This document shows positions 8,190 to 18,821 of a stretch of 41,049 nt of DNA, in pieces; the first letter of the stretch is position 1; the number at the start of each line of letters is the position of its first letter. Origin of the DNA: Caecitellus pseudoparvulus (lineage: Eukaryota; Bigyra: Bicosoecida); assembly GCA_965644315.1 (NCBI GenBank), contig CBFFRQ010000121.1:1-41049 (forward strand), written 5' to 3'. Under the pieces are notes generated by a model. That model searched no databases, was not told the DNA's origin, and saw only the letters and a list, made by a program, of their open reading frames with translations. The position numbers were made by a program, and so were the translations under genes.

Positions 8190-9911
8190 GCCAACACGGC
8201 AAGTGCACAAGGCTTCCGAGTGCAAGTCGCGGTGAGCAAGGCAGGCGGCGGGCTCCTGCAGCTGTCCTCCCCCACTGTGGGCCTCGTGCACACCCACCCA
8301 CTGTCTGGCACACTGGCCCTACTCCCAGATGCGGAAGCATGCAGCACCACAACCGCCGCCTCCGTGCCAGCTGCCGCGCTGCAGCAAGCTCTACCGTGGA
8401 CCTGCACTTTCCGCATGCCTGCTCTCGCCGCGAGCGCCTGTACGCCCCGCACGCTGCAGGCCTCGGCTCTGCCTGCTGGAAGCGCGGCCCACATCGCAGC
8501 TGGCCAGCTTGCAGAGGCGATGGCGCAGGCTGGCAGTGATCTGCCGTTCATCGTGCCCATGAGCCACGTGGAGCTGTCCCTGGCGACCTGGGCGAATGCT
8601 GGTGCCGGCCTCAGCTCCCTCACACTCACAGTGGGTGCCACGGCTCTGGGGTCTCAAGCCATGCCACACATGCGGGAAGTGGGCAGCTGGTACGCCGTGC
8701 GATCCAGCGCCTCGTGGGCCGACTTTGATCAGGTGGCAGGCGGCCGCCTGGCTCAAGTGACTCTGAACTCCAGCGCACTGGAGGACGGCGACACGCTGTG
8801 ACTCACAGCTGTCGCCACGAACTTCGCAGGCCTGTCCACGGCAGTCATTGCACCTCTGGGCGTGCTGGATGTGACGCCACCTGCCTTGATACCACGCATC
8901 GTCATGCCACGAGGCGGCCACGCACTGCTGCTAGCTCCCGGCTCCTCACAGGCGGAGGCTGCCGCAACCGCCTGCGCGGTGCAGACCATGCCTGATCTGA
9001 AGCCTGCGTCCTTCACGACTGTGGAGTCTGTGCCAGCCATGTTGGTGCTGCATGCGGAAGGCCTGGGAGATACACAGTCAACATTGGCCAGTGCCACCCT
9101 GTCCGTGCTTGTTGTGCCTGGCCAGTGGAACGGCTCCTCCCCGGTGCAGCCGAGCTCGGACCTGCTGCGCAATGGCCCTGGCCTTGTGGACGAGTCCTGT
9201 GTGCTGCCTGTGGTATCCCAAGCGTCAAGCATGGCAGTTGACTCGGGCGCCGTGCTCGCCTTGCAGGGTGGCCTGTGCTCCTGCACACCTAGCGCCACAT
9301 CCCACCTTCTGAGCGCACCCGCAACGCTTGCCTTGGCCCCCAGCCCTAACGCGCTCACACTCGCCGTACCGCCTGCGCCATGGGGCCATGCCGACCGCCT
9401 CTTCCCTGTTGCCCAGGTGGCCCATGGTGCGGGGTCGCAGCAGCTCGTGCTGGGGCAGCCCGTGTTGCTGGACGGCACGGCGCCGGCCTGGAGCGACGAA
9501 GTGGAAGTGCGTGATGGTGGCGACGTGGACGCAGACTGCATCCTGGCCAGTCCTGGTGCAGTGTTCCAAGCCTCATTGACCCCAGCAGCTGATGCAGAGT
9601 CGGGCATCGTGCAGTACGAGTGGTGCGTTGGCAGCACCGGCTCCGACGCCGGGCGGGATGACCTCATGCCTTGCAGGCTCGTGGGCGACTCCCTCGAAGC
9701 CAGTGCGCTGGTGACTGGGCCAGATCAAGATGGCGATGGCTTCACCTGGCCGTCTGGCGGCACGCTCTTCGTGAGTGTGCGGGCCCAGAATGGAGCGGGG
9801 ACATGGGGCGCCTGGATCACGTCGGATGGCGCCCGAGCCCTGTCTGATGCAGCACAGGACGCCTCCTGTGTCGTGGAGGATGTCCGCGGGGTGCTGTGCG
9901 TAGCTTTGTAG
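8190..9911 (+). pseudogene. Decayed Fn3/Ig-like surface-protein fragment, spacer 2
   Basis: Counterpart of the spacer 1 fragment. It carries the same in-frame TGA (8799-8801) directly before LTAVATNFAGLSTAV, where the family would have an aromatic residue after the G-D-T-L turn. Past that stop the frame is intact for about 370 residues to TAG at 9909-9911, through GIVQYEWCVGST and GGTLFVSVRAQNGAGTWG. Intact reading after the stop suggests slower decay than spacer 1, or expression of the downstream part. A 52-nt intron removing the TGA can be drawn (GTGACT to CTCACAG) but it is not a multiple of three and would delete the conserved turn, so I prefer a true lesion. Confidence 0.6.
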
Positions 9912-9937
9912 CTGCTGTGCAGGTGGTTTACCTTCGA

Positions 9938-9943
9938 AATGCA
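9938..9943 (+). terminator. AATGCA 3'-end element after the spacer 2 pseudogene
   Basis: AATGCAGC begins 27 nt after TAG of the Fn3-like fragment, in the block shared with 4086-4193. Confidence 0.3.
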
Positions 9944-11104
9944 GCTTTCTGTCTCCCATGCGGTAGTCGTGCTGCACGCTCGCTGCGCGACCCGGTCTGA
10001 CCCCATTGCAGCAGATCGGTGTCTTGACCGGGCAGGCGGAGATGTGGGGAGTCCTCACACAGCTGGGTTGCCTGTGCTGCAACATCAAATCCTAGTGACT
10101 GCTCAGCTTCGTCATGCACTTGGGTTGGGCGCACAGGCAATGGCCGTGTTGTGCAACACCCCGGCATTTGAGCAGGGCTCGCGCTGATCGCAAGCTGTCT
10201 GGGGCCTGTGGCGCCACGCTGCTCGGGGATGAATGGCTCCATCTCTCCATTTGCTAGTGGTGACACTGCCTGACGCTGGAGGTGAGTCTTGCCCAGCCAG
10301 TGATTGCAAACGTGACCAATTTGCTCATGACGATGCACGAGACTTCGGGCTTCGGCTGGGGGCCACAGAGAGTCGTACAGGGCGGTGGGGAGTCTGCCAG
10401 CACCAAGCAGCTGACATGCAATCGTCAACAATATGTGAGCATGCCCAACGACGGACTACCTTTGCTCGGGCGCCCCGCCATGACCTCGAGGAGGAGCAGC
10501 CGGCAGTGGTCATTAAAACCGCACCGAACCGCACCTGGCTGTGGAGTGGCGCAGGTAGGCAATGTTCAGACCTAGGAGCATGGACCGCCGAGGGCACATG
10601 CGCCTGGGACGCAGAGGGCTACACCATATGTGAACGCTCACCTTGTGCTGTGCCGTGGTGTGGTGGAGGGGGGCTTCACACCCATTGCGCTCAGCGCAGC
10701 ACCGGCATTCTCGCTGCCAACGGCATTCACTGTGCCACACCAAACTCCCCATCACGCCCATTGCCACCTTCGCACTCGGCCCATCATACTTCATGTGTGG
10801 TACATCATCGTTTGTGGTGGTTGCTTGCACCTGGCGTGTGCCTGACTGGGCGCGGTTGGCGCTGGCGTTGCGAAGTATGTTGCTGCTAAGCTTCCGCACT
10901 GCACCATTTGCAAGCGGCGTGGGCGTCGAGTTCGAAGCCGCACGTCCCCCCTGTACAGTAGGGGTGACTAAGCAGTACAAACAACTAGCAGTGAGTGCAC
11001 GTTTGCGACACGTGGTGCCGTCAATTGCGAGATCTCGTGGCTGACTCTGCGTCCACGTTGTCAGCCCTTGCGCCGGTATAGCACGCCTTGCGTTGCTCGC
11101 AGGC
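9944..11104. other. Noncoding spacer before copy 3
   Basis: Homologous to 4095-5250 with conserved and diverged patches. It contains the second copy of the 92-bp block (10301-10392) and, at its right end, the presumed promoter of copy 3 with CTGTACAG at 10951-10958. In this spacer the position matching the upstream ATG of copy 2 reads GTG (11037-11039), followed by an in-frame TAG, so initiation there is not possible. Confidence 0.55.
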
Positions 11105-13897
11105 ATGGCAGCAGCAGAAGTACCCACGGAGGTTGGAGTCAGTGAGCGTGAGATGGGGCCGTTCGAGAAGCTGTGCAGGTCTGGATTGCGCGTGAGCCGC
11201 CCAGCAAGGGTACCCAAGGTTTATGGTAGCTTGTGGAAGATGATGGTGCTGGACCATGACAGCGCATTTCTCCCCATAGGCCACTTGGTTGAAGCGTACA
11301 CAGTTCTAGCATCGATGGCAGGTATCTTGCACAGGTCAGCACCATCACCGGTGACCTTCTTGCTGACTGGCCCGAAAGGCATCGGGAAGTCCCACCTGTT
11401 TCGCAAGTTTGCCAAGCACGTCGCTGATGTCAGCAGGAGAGCAGCGGATGGGAGGCTCACCATCTGCTGCCGGGCCGACCTCAGAAAGCGCAGTTCCACA
11501 TGCCCAAAGAATTTCCATGAGTGGCTGTTTCATGCCATTGCCGAAGAACTCGAAGATCTGCATCGGCACCCAGAAGTGGTGCAAGTGCTCCGCAACTTCG
11601 CCGCCCACGCTGCAGGTTCGATAGACGAGGAAGTGAGCAAGGAACAGCTTTCTGTCATCTTCACCTTGCGTGACGGCACCAAGGCTCAGCGACCCCAGTT
11701 GCATAGAGAAATGTCGAGTGCCAGTGAGCTTGACCGACTGGACATTGCAAGCGCTTTGCTGAAGCAAGCTGGCATCGCGGTCATTGCAGTCGTTGATGAA
11801 GCGGAGTACCTGTTCCAGGAACGCAAGTTCGACTTCGCAACCACAAGACGATGGCAAAGTCAAATGGAGGGTGTTCTCAGCCTGGTCGAGCCCGCCATTG
11901 GCATGGTGGTCTGTGCGAGCTTCCAGCGTGCACGACAGCTGCTCCTGTCCGACGGATCACCCCATGACTTTCCCCCAGAGTACACACATGTGTCACTGCG
12001 AGGAAACTGGAACGAGACCAAGCTTAAAAGCAAGCGCCTGAGGGGTGCCACGTGGACGGAGACGTCCCTCAAGGCTTTCCTGCTCACACACGCCTGTCAG
12101 TCGGTGGACCCTTCGTTTGCACTGTACAGGGGGGAAGCAGACAAGCAGCAGCCTAGTGCGGCGGTGGACGCAGCACAGGAGCCGTCGGGTGCAGCAGCGA
12201 AGGAGAAGATGCAGCCGTCAGAAGCAGCGCTGGAAATGGCGAGGAAGCTTGACGCGCTGTTCCTGCGGCGCTTGGAGAGGGAAGGGGACATGAGCGAAGA
12301 GGAGAAGCTCAAGTCCTCCCTGGAATGTGCCCTGGAGCTGTACGGGCACACACCTCGGAACTTGGCGCATGCTGCATCTACGCTTTTCCTAGAATGGGAA
12401 CCATCCACTCCATGGCCAGAACCCACGAGCCCCGTGTTCACAGAGGACCTGTGCGAGGCAAGCGAAGACCACGAGCAGGTGATGCGCTCAGTCCTCGCGC
12501 TCTTGCCGGATGCCAAAAGAGCAAAGCTGCCGGGAGCCACGGCGCTTGGATTCCGATCCTCACATTTCGTCGTACCAAGAGGCAAGCTCACGAGAAAGCT
12601 GAAGGAGTCCCCCGAGCAGCCGCCCGCGGCAGCAGCAGGCGACGTCACAGTACAGGGGACAGCTACAACTACTCCAGCCGCCACAAGACTCATTGACAGT
12701 GCCATCGACAAAGGCTGGCTTGTGGAGCATCGCGGCTGCCTGGGCCTAGGCAGCCTGGGGGTGTACCGCAGGTATGGGCGCGGAAGAGTGCACAAGGACG
12801 TCATGATGTGGATGCGACATGACGGATACGGAGAGAGGGCCGAGCTGCCCATTACCCGTGCCCTGGCGAGGATGCCAGACCAAGATGGAGATGTCCTCGT
12901 GACGGACGAAGGTGGAGAAGAAGAGGACAGTGAAGGTGTAGCGGAGTCCCAGAAGCAAGCCGTGAAAGCCAGCAACAGCGACACCGAGGGCGGGCAGCTG
13001 GCGGGGGTGCGCATGGAGGTCGTGGCAGGCCGCACAGCAGACCTGCCAGCACAAGCGGCTGCACCAGCGGAGAGTGTTGGGCCACCACACGCCGCAGCGG
13101 GAGCTGGTGGAGCAGGTGGTGGGGGCCAGGCAGCCGAGGCTGAGGCAGATTGGCGTGCGCGTGCACGAGCTGCGTACGAGGCTCTTGAGCAGGTTCATGA
13201 GAGTTTCAAAGAGTACTTGGCTCTCCGCAGGGGTGCATTCTGGATGAAGGAGCTCCCAGATGTCTACGGTGGCGGCGTGATTCGGGTGTCCTACGAAGTG
13301 AAGGACGGCGTGACGACTGTGTGGATCATGCGTGTGCAGGTGAAGCGAGCCAACCAGAAGACACTGGAGAACGGAGATGTGAACGATGCAGGAGTTGCTG
13401 CAGTGCGGAAGGCAGTGGAAGGCTTGATGGATGTGGAGTCCTACAGCGAAGCGAAGCGGGCGCACATCGAGGGGAAGCACATGCTCGTGGTGCGTGCTGT
13501 GGGTGACTTGATTGCTGCCGCGAGATTGCTGTGCAACCAACCCAAACTAAAGCCTGGGAGCATGTTCGCCTGGGAGGAAGAATTCGCAGGGTATTTGCAG
13601 CAAGGCAGCCTCCGCATTGAGGATGGCGGCGCCATGATTGCCTTGACGCACACAGTACCAGACGGCATGCGAGAACATGTGGAGGGGCAGCTGGGCATCC
13701 GCATCGTGGACGGGACCAACCTGCGGGGGTACTGGGATATCCTGCAGAAAGCAAGCAAGCGGGAAGGGGTGTACTTGGAGAATGCCGGCGCCAAAGCAGT
13801 TGAGGCAGCGGGCTCTACTGGATCGCGCACGGGCCAAGACGTGCTTGACGCGCTCTACAAAAAGTACATGGCATGGAGTGCAAGATCTGGGGAATGA
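11105..13897 (+). CDS. P-loop NTPase with C-terminal Mrr-like nuclease domain, array copy 3
   Basis: Complete, 930 residues from ATG 11105, the only usable start because the upstream frame is closed. Walker A is GPKGIGKS (89-96) and Walker B AVVDEAE (Asp231). It is the most diverged copy in the NTPase part and in its extreme C-terminus, which ends with a different Lys/Tyr-rich tail. The Lys-rich linker is shortened to one KQAVKAS unit. The C-terminal domain keeps VQVKR (Gln745) and IRIVDGTNL and has Gly in the GGD/GGG motif, as in copy 2. Stop is TGA, not TAG. It ends the array; the sequence beyond is unrelated and AT-richer. Functional inference is as for copy 2. Confidence 0.85.
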   Translation: MAAAEVPTEVGVSEREMGPFEKLCRSGLRVSRPARVPKVYGSLWKMMVLDHDSAFLPIGHLVEAYTVLASMAGILHRSAPSPVTFLLTGPKGIGKSHLFRKFAKHVADVSRRAADGRLTICCRADLRKRSSTCPKNFHEWLFHAIAEELEDLHRHPEVVQVLRNFAAHAAGSIDEEVSKEQLSVIFTLRDGTKAQRPQLHREMSSASELDRLDIASALLKQAGIAVIAVVDEAEYLFQERKFDFATTRRWQSQMEGVLSLVEPAIGMVVCASFQRARQLLLSDGSPHDFPPEYTHVSLRGNWNETKLKSKRLRGATWTETSLKAFLLTHACQSVDPSFALYRGEADKQQPSAAVDAAQEPSGAAAKEKMQPSEAALEMARKLDALFLRRLEREGDMSEEEKLKSSLECALELYGHTPRNLAHAASTLFLEWEPSTPWPEPTSPVFTEDLCEASEDHEQVMRSVLALLPDAKRAKLPGATALGFRSSHFVVPRGKLTRKLKESPEQPPAAAAGDVTVQGTATTTPAATRLIDSAIDKGWLVEHRGCLGLGSLGVYRRYGRGRVHKDVMMWMRHDGYGERAELPITRALARMPDQDGDVLVTDEGGEEEDSEGVAESQKQAVKASNSDTEGGQLAGVRMEVVAGRTADLPAQAAAPAESVGPPHAAAGAGGAGGGGQAAEAEADWRARARAAYEALEQVHESFKEYLALRRGAFWMKELPDVYGGGVIRVSYEVKDGVTTVWIMRVQVKRANQKTLENGDVNDAGVAAVRKAVEGLMDVESYSEAKRAHIEGKHMLVVRAVGDLIAAARLLCNQPKLKPGSMFAWEEEFAGYLQQGSLRIEDGGAMIALTHTVPDGMREHVEGQLGIRIVDGTNLRGYWDILQKASKREGVYLENAGAKAVEAAGSTGSRTGQDVLDALYKKYMAWSARSGE

Positions 13898-13904
13898 GAC
13901 AACC

Positions 13905-13910
13905 AATGCA
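13905..13910 (+). terminator. AATGCA 3'-end element after copy 3
   Basis: CCAATGCAGTG with the hexamer 7 nt past TGA. Its spacing differs from copies 1 and 2 although the surrounding sequence has drifted. Confidence 0.45.
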
Positions 13911-13930
13911 GTGCTGTGCCATACACATAA

Positions 13931-16868
13931 ACAATGAATCTTGATGCTTCCAACCGGTCATGTACCATTTTGACTTCCACTGTCACCATTCGATCCGACC
14001 CCGTAAATGTGAGGTCGGGACCTGGAGCTAAGAACGCCAGGCCTCTTACGTTTCCTGGCTTTCTAGGCAACTGTCAGAGCTTTTAGGTGTGCCCGGCATC
14101 ATTCATGAAACGACATGTCAAAGTTTCAAGAAAAACTGTGAACTCTGTGCCCAAAGTTTGAGGGCCCCTCAAAAAATTGAGGGTTGCTCGAACTGATGAG
14201 GTCATGATCTGGACAGGCGGAACTGTCCCCTTTGCCCAACAGGGACGAGACTTCGGAATGAAACATCTGGAATCAAAGCGTTTGACATTACTTTCTATCC
14301 CACTTTAGAATCCTTCCAAACACTGCCGTTCACAAGAATTCCAGACGTCCCTACACGGAAAATGTATGACATCTTTCACTATGCTCCTCAAACCTTTCCA
14401 AACAACCACCGATTCAAAGCAAATGGCAAGCTTCATGCTTGAACGCGACAAGGCGAGGCACGCAGTACCCCCAGCACATTCATTAAACAGTGTCGCACTG
14501 CCTGCAGACAAACAAGAGCTTTTCTTTACCTTGACTTTCAAATGATTGCCAATTGCAAAGAACCAAGGAGATTTGCGTTCTATATTGACAAATTATCCCG
14601 CCGCCGCATTCACTTCTTGAACTGAAAGAGAAATACTTCTGCAAGGAAGCATTTTCTCTTCATGAGATAATGCGCTTTACTATATTTCTGTTCATTTGAT
14701 TACACCTTTCTCCTGCCGAGTGATAGAAAACAGACAAACAAAAATTCTCTCATTCTTAACAGATGGAATCACCAATCCAGTAACTTCATTCTCTCAGTGG
14801 AAATTCCGTATCTGGATTCCAATTTTGCTAAACATGGGAATGCGTGGATTTTCTCTTTCAAAGTATGTATAAGAATGTCCAGACTGCACTTACGTGCCTT
14901 ACAAGGCCTCCAGCTGGTCAAAGTTGGCAGTAAAGTAGACGTACATACTTTTTTTGACAGTAAGTTGCAAGATATAAGCTTTCTGTGTAGCTTGGGCGGG
15001 CTCGCCCTTGTCTTCTTCCTGTCGCGCTCGAATCCACTCGTTTGTGGTTGCTCAGGACGGCAGGTGCATTCCACGCTCCCATTGAGAGCGCTAAATGGCT
15101 CTGAGATCCGCCAACAGGCCCAGTACAAGTCCATGGGTGACATGCTTCAATCAAACTTGAGTGCATCGCTTCACGACTAACATTTCGTATCCAGGGGCTG
15201 TTTTCATGTCTGGGCCCTTGAAAATAGTACTTACAGTTTCTGCCACACTGGCCACAAGCTTCATCAGCTTTGCATTCCTTTCTGTGCGGTTTCCCATGCG
15301 AGCAGGACTAACCATCCAGTGCTCCCTAGGCTAAAGCACAGGCTTCAAGTACTGATTATTGTTGTATGATGTCACTGTTCTCTCGTGTCATGGAGACTTT
15401 GTGTGGTGCATTTGTCACGATTTTGGAGCGACCGAACGGATCGCCACACTTTCCAAGCGATTCGCCGCTGGTAAATGCAATTATGTAAACTCTTGAATGA
15501 ATAATATAAACAAGGCACTATTGGGCGCATGTACTTTGTAGTATCCGGTTTTGCGGAGTTACGCCCGAGTGAATGCCCAAGATAGCACCCTGTCAACTGC
15601 CTAGAGTGCACAAGTGCGTTGAGAACCGGACATTCTGTCTCCCTGATACGGTATGCTCTGTTCGATTAGAAGTCACGTTTAATTAGATGCAACTTCATAG
15701 GTCTTATGTTGGTGTACCGGGACAACGTAACTCTGAGCTGGTGCGTTGAATTCCAAATTGTCATAGTACCAATGCCGATCGAGCCTCATTGAATGTCAAA
15801 TCTACAGACACAGTAGCCTGTTCACTCTGCTAGTTCTGAATTGCGCTGTATTGGTTTCTCCGAGCGTCGCAACTTTCCATGGAGAGCAGTTGAGTCTCTT
15901 GCACAGTACTTTTCACCGCTGACAGATTTGTCTGGGAATGATGCTGTTGCACAGTACTTCCTAAATGCAGTATGATGCTTTTGAGCACGCCCATGGCAAG
16001 CATTCTGGATTACTATGGATTCCTCTTGCTCTATTGATGCAAGGGAAGCAATATTGACATCGCTGCCAGAAAAATGGCAATGATTCGGACATGTGTGAGC
16101 TACGCGAAGGAACTGTGCAGTCACGACGAACGAATGGTTGCAACGAAGCGGATCTGCATAGGAGATGCTTCTTCCAACGGCGCTAATTTTATTCAAGCAA
16201 GCCTGCGGTTCTCCGCAGCTTCATTTTTTCTATTTTTTTGGAGTTTAGTGAAGTGAGAAGATCTCGAGTTCAATGCTGATTCTCTCATTGTTTTCCGACA
16301 GTCCCTGGTCGCACCTGAGAGCGATTTGCTTTGTCTTCAGTTTAGAATTTGTTGCTGTGTATTGATTTTAATTGAAGGCCATCCCTTGAGTTCAGTGGTA
16401 TGCGGGTTCTGGTCTTTGGGAATGGTTTTCATATGTTCAATTTGTCGGGTCATGCGCTGTGCTTCAGTGCCTGCTGCAAGAGGTTTTGTAAGATGGGGAT
16501 GGGCATCGTTTTTTTGTGTTTGTATGTTCGTTTGCAGGGTACGTCCGTCTTCGTTGAAGGTGTGCAGTGTGTGCTCTGCGCCAGAGCTGCCAGTTGTCAC
16601 GCCTGGGCGATCCAGTTGGCAAATCCATGCTGCAGGCAAACTTGGCAACTGCGTCAGATCTCCCTCGGACCATGACATTCATTGGGTGGTGACTGTCGTG
16701 CGGAGTGCGGCTCGCTGTCTTGGCATTGCCTCTCGGTGTTTGCAGGCATTGCCGTTTCAGTGCAAAGTCCGCAGTTGCCACTGGCGCGGCTATTTCGCGG
16801 GCATCCGCGTGGGCTTCATCTGAGGCAAGCGCTTCGGAGAACGTACTCGTGCTTAAGCTCTGTGTGCC
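13931..16868. other. AT-richer gene-free stretch
   Basis: About 2.9 kb with visibly lower GC content than either side, at least to about 16.3 kb, after which composition rises toward the methyltransferase gene. Short open frames (for instance 14797-15180) have no recognisable motif and no splice-consistent extension. I looked for tRNA, spliceosomal RNA and 5S RNA signatures and saw none. It may be an array/core boundary, a degraded mobile element or simple intergenic DNA. Confidence 0.6.
14157..14183. repeat. Three-arm inverted repeat
   Basis: TTTGAGGG (14157-14164), one base, CCCTCAAA (14166-14173), then TTGAGGG (14177-14183). The middle arm can pair with either neighbour, giving two exclusive hairpins or a small cruciform. 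Confidence 0.6.
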
Positions 16869-18683
16869 ATGTCTGCGACATCCTCTTCTGCTGCGGGCGG
16901 AATCGTGCTGGAGGAGGCCAAGCCGCTGCGGGAATCCATCTTGTGGCGGCTGCAGAGCGCCTTCTACAATGATGTCAGCATCGAAGCGTGGTCAAAGGCA
17001 ATCGTGCCGAACTTCGTGTCTTCCAACAGCTTTCTGGCCAAGTGCTATGCCCGCATGATCCTTGCTTACGCTCGTGACTGGTTCCTTGGGTAGGTGAAGC
17101 GTGGCGTGGTGCGTGGTGGCCCGTGCACTGCACAGGCTGCGTCTGCAATTGTTTGCAGGAATGGCGCTGCCGACCCGTCACAACCTGTGTATGTGTTGGA
17201 AGTTGGCGCTGGGCATGGCAAGTTGACGCACCTGCTGCTGTACCACTTGAACGACATGCGTGAGGCATGGCCGCCAGGGGTAGAGGTGCCGTTCCAGATC
17301 ATCATGACAGATTTCACGCAGAACAACGTGGATTTTTGGCTGAAGCACGAGCCGTTGAAAGCTCACGTGGAAAGTGGTTTGTTGGACATGGCTGTGTTTG
17401 ACGCAGTGTACGACTGCAGCCTGCGCCTGGTGCACGGGAAGAAGACGCTGAACCCGACAAACCTCGCCAACCCCGTCATCGCCATCACGAACTACATCTT
17501 CGACACGCTGCCCCACGATGCGTTTCAAGTGCGGGGCGGGGCTTTGCACCAGGCCAGCGTCCGCACCAGCACCGCCAGTGCTTCCGAGGAGGCTCAGCGC
17601 AAGGTGCAGCAGGTGCTGGGCAAGGCGGCTGCAGAGGGCCGCCCAGTGCCAGGCACGGCTGTGCCAGTGGAGGCAGGGATGATCAAGCGCCTGGGGTGTG
17701 AGTGGTCGTACCAGGAGGTGGACGTGGAGACCCTGCCTGAGCCGTACGCAGGTGACCCCGCCCTGGCTAGTGTGCTGCAGTGGTACCAAGGTGAAGTGGA
17801 GGAGGCCAGTGTGCTGGTGCCAATCGGCGGCCTGGCCCTGCTGCGCAATCTCCTGACCTTGTCCAAGGGGCGCTGCATGCTGCTGCTGGGGGACAAGGCG
17901 TACAGCAAGCTGAGCGAGCTGGAGGGTGTGCGGGATCCACACATCGCCCTGCACGGCTCCTTCAGCCTCATGGTGAACCTGCACGCGGTGGACCTGTACG
18001 CGCAGGCCAAGGGGGGCTTCTCCCTCATGACGCCGTACATTGACGGCTTCAAGTGCGCCGCCGTGGTGTTCGGGGAGTCACCGGAAGGCCTCGTGGAGAC
18101 TCGCCTGGCGTGGGAAGACGTCATGGTGGACTTCGGGCCAGAGAACTTCTCCTGCGTGCAGCGGTGCATCAAGGACGAAACGGCCAGCCCGTCCTTGGCC
18201 ACGGCTCTGGCTGTGATCCGCGCGGCGCAGTGGGACAGCGACGTCTTCTACAAGTTCAAGGCCACCATCCTCGCCAACAGCAGCAGCAGCAGCGTGCCCG
18301 ACAAGCTCAAGAGTGACCTGTACGAAGATGTGAAGCGCATCTCGGCAACGTACTATCCCCTGCAGAGCTCCAAGGACATTTCGTTTGAGCTGTCACGCGT
18401 GCTGATGGGGCTGGGGCGGTACGCTGAAGCTGTGGAGGGTTTCCAGCGCAGCATGGCGCAGTGCGGGGAGCACCATGTGACGTGGTACAACATCGCCCTG
18501 TGCCAGTTCCACATGGGGGCGTTCCCAGCGGCGAAGGAGCTGTTCACCAAGTCCCTGAAACAGTCGGGAGGGCGCTACGAGAACGCGAAGCTGTGGCTGG
18601 ACAAGACTGAGGAGAAGCTTGCTGCATTGGAGGGGGGGAAAGCCGAGGTGGCGCCAGAGGGTGGTGAGGCCGCAGCGGAATGA
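16869..18683 (+). CDS. MidA/NDUFAF7-like SAM-dependent methyltransferase with C-terminal TPRs
   Basis: Two exons, 16869-17089 and 17159-18683, joined in phase 2 across a 69-nt intron, give 581 residues. Exon 1 supplies the conserved head (PLRESILWRLQ and a helix ending ARDWFLG); exon 2 continues with VYVLEVGAGHGKL (SAM motif I, residues 84-96) and the strand IIMTDFTQNNV. NYIFDTLPHDAF follows, the position of the catalytic-region strand in the family, then the GS-x-S-x-M-x-N segment near the end of the fold. The last 100 residues form about two tetratricopeptide-like helices pairs (GRYAEAVEGF, GAFPAAKELF). The human relative NDUFAF7 methylates a complex I subunit, but it lacks TPRs, so substrate and location here are unknown. 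No clear targeting peptide is visible. Confidence 0.7.
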
Positions 18684-18821
18684 GTGCCGCAATTCAACAC
18701 TGACACAAAGGCACACCGCCCTGCAGGCCACTGCCACTGGGTGGAGCGTGGGCTGTTCAGGGGGAGTGCAGGCAGCTGGAGCTTGCAGCGGAAATTGGTC
18801 ACATTGGGGCGTGTGCAAGCG

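Larger units (their letters stand above)
1..13930. repeat. Tandem array, about 5.85 kb period, three NTPase-nuclease gene units
   Basis: Three units repeat head to tail. The stop codon of copy 1 (2214) and of copy 2 (8067) are 5853 nt apart; copy 2 to copy 3 (13897) is 5830 nt. Each unit holds a large NTPase-nuclease gene followed, for the first two, by a decayed Fn3-like gene fragment and noncoding spacer. Similarity after copy 3 fades within about 30 nt of its stop codon, so the array ends there; it probably continues to the left of the window because copy 1 is truncated by the edge. Confidence 0.95.

Noticed and set aside
1-13930. Array as a retrotransposon or DNA transposon
   Set aside because: No reverse transcriptase, integrase or transposase motif, no terminal repeats and no target-site duplication could be seen; the repetition is head-to-tail segmental.
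14797-15180. 127-codon frame in the AT-richer stretch
   Set aside because: No recognisable motif, no splice-consistent extension and no conserved context; length is within chance.
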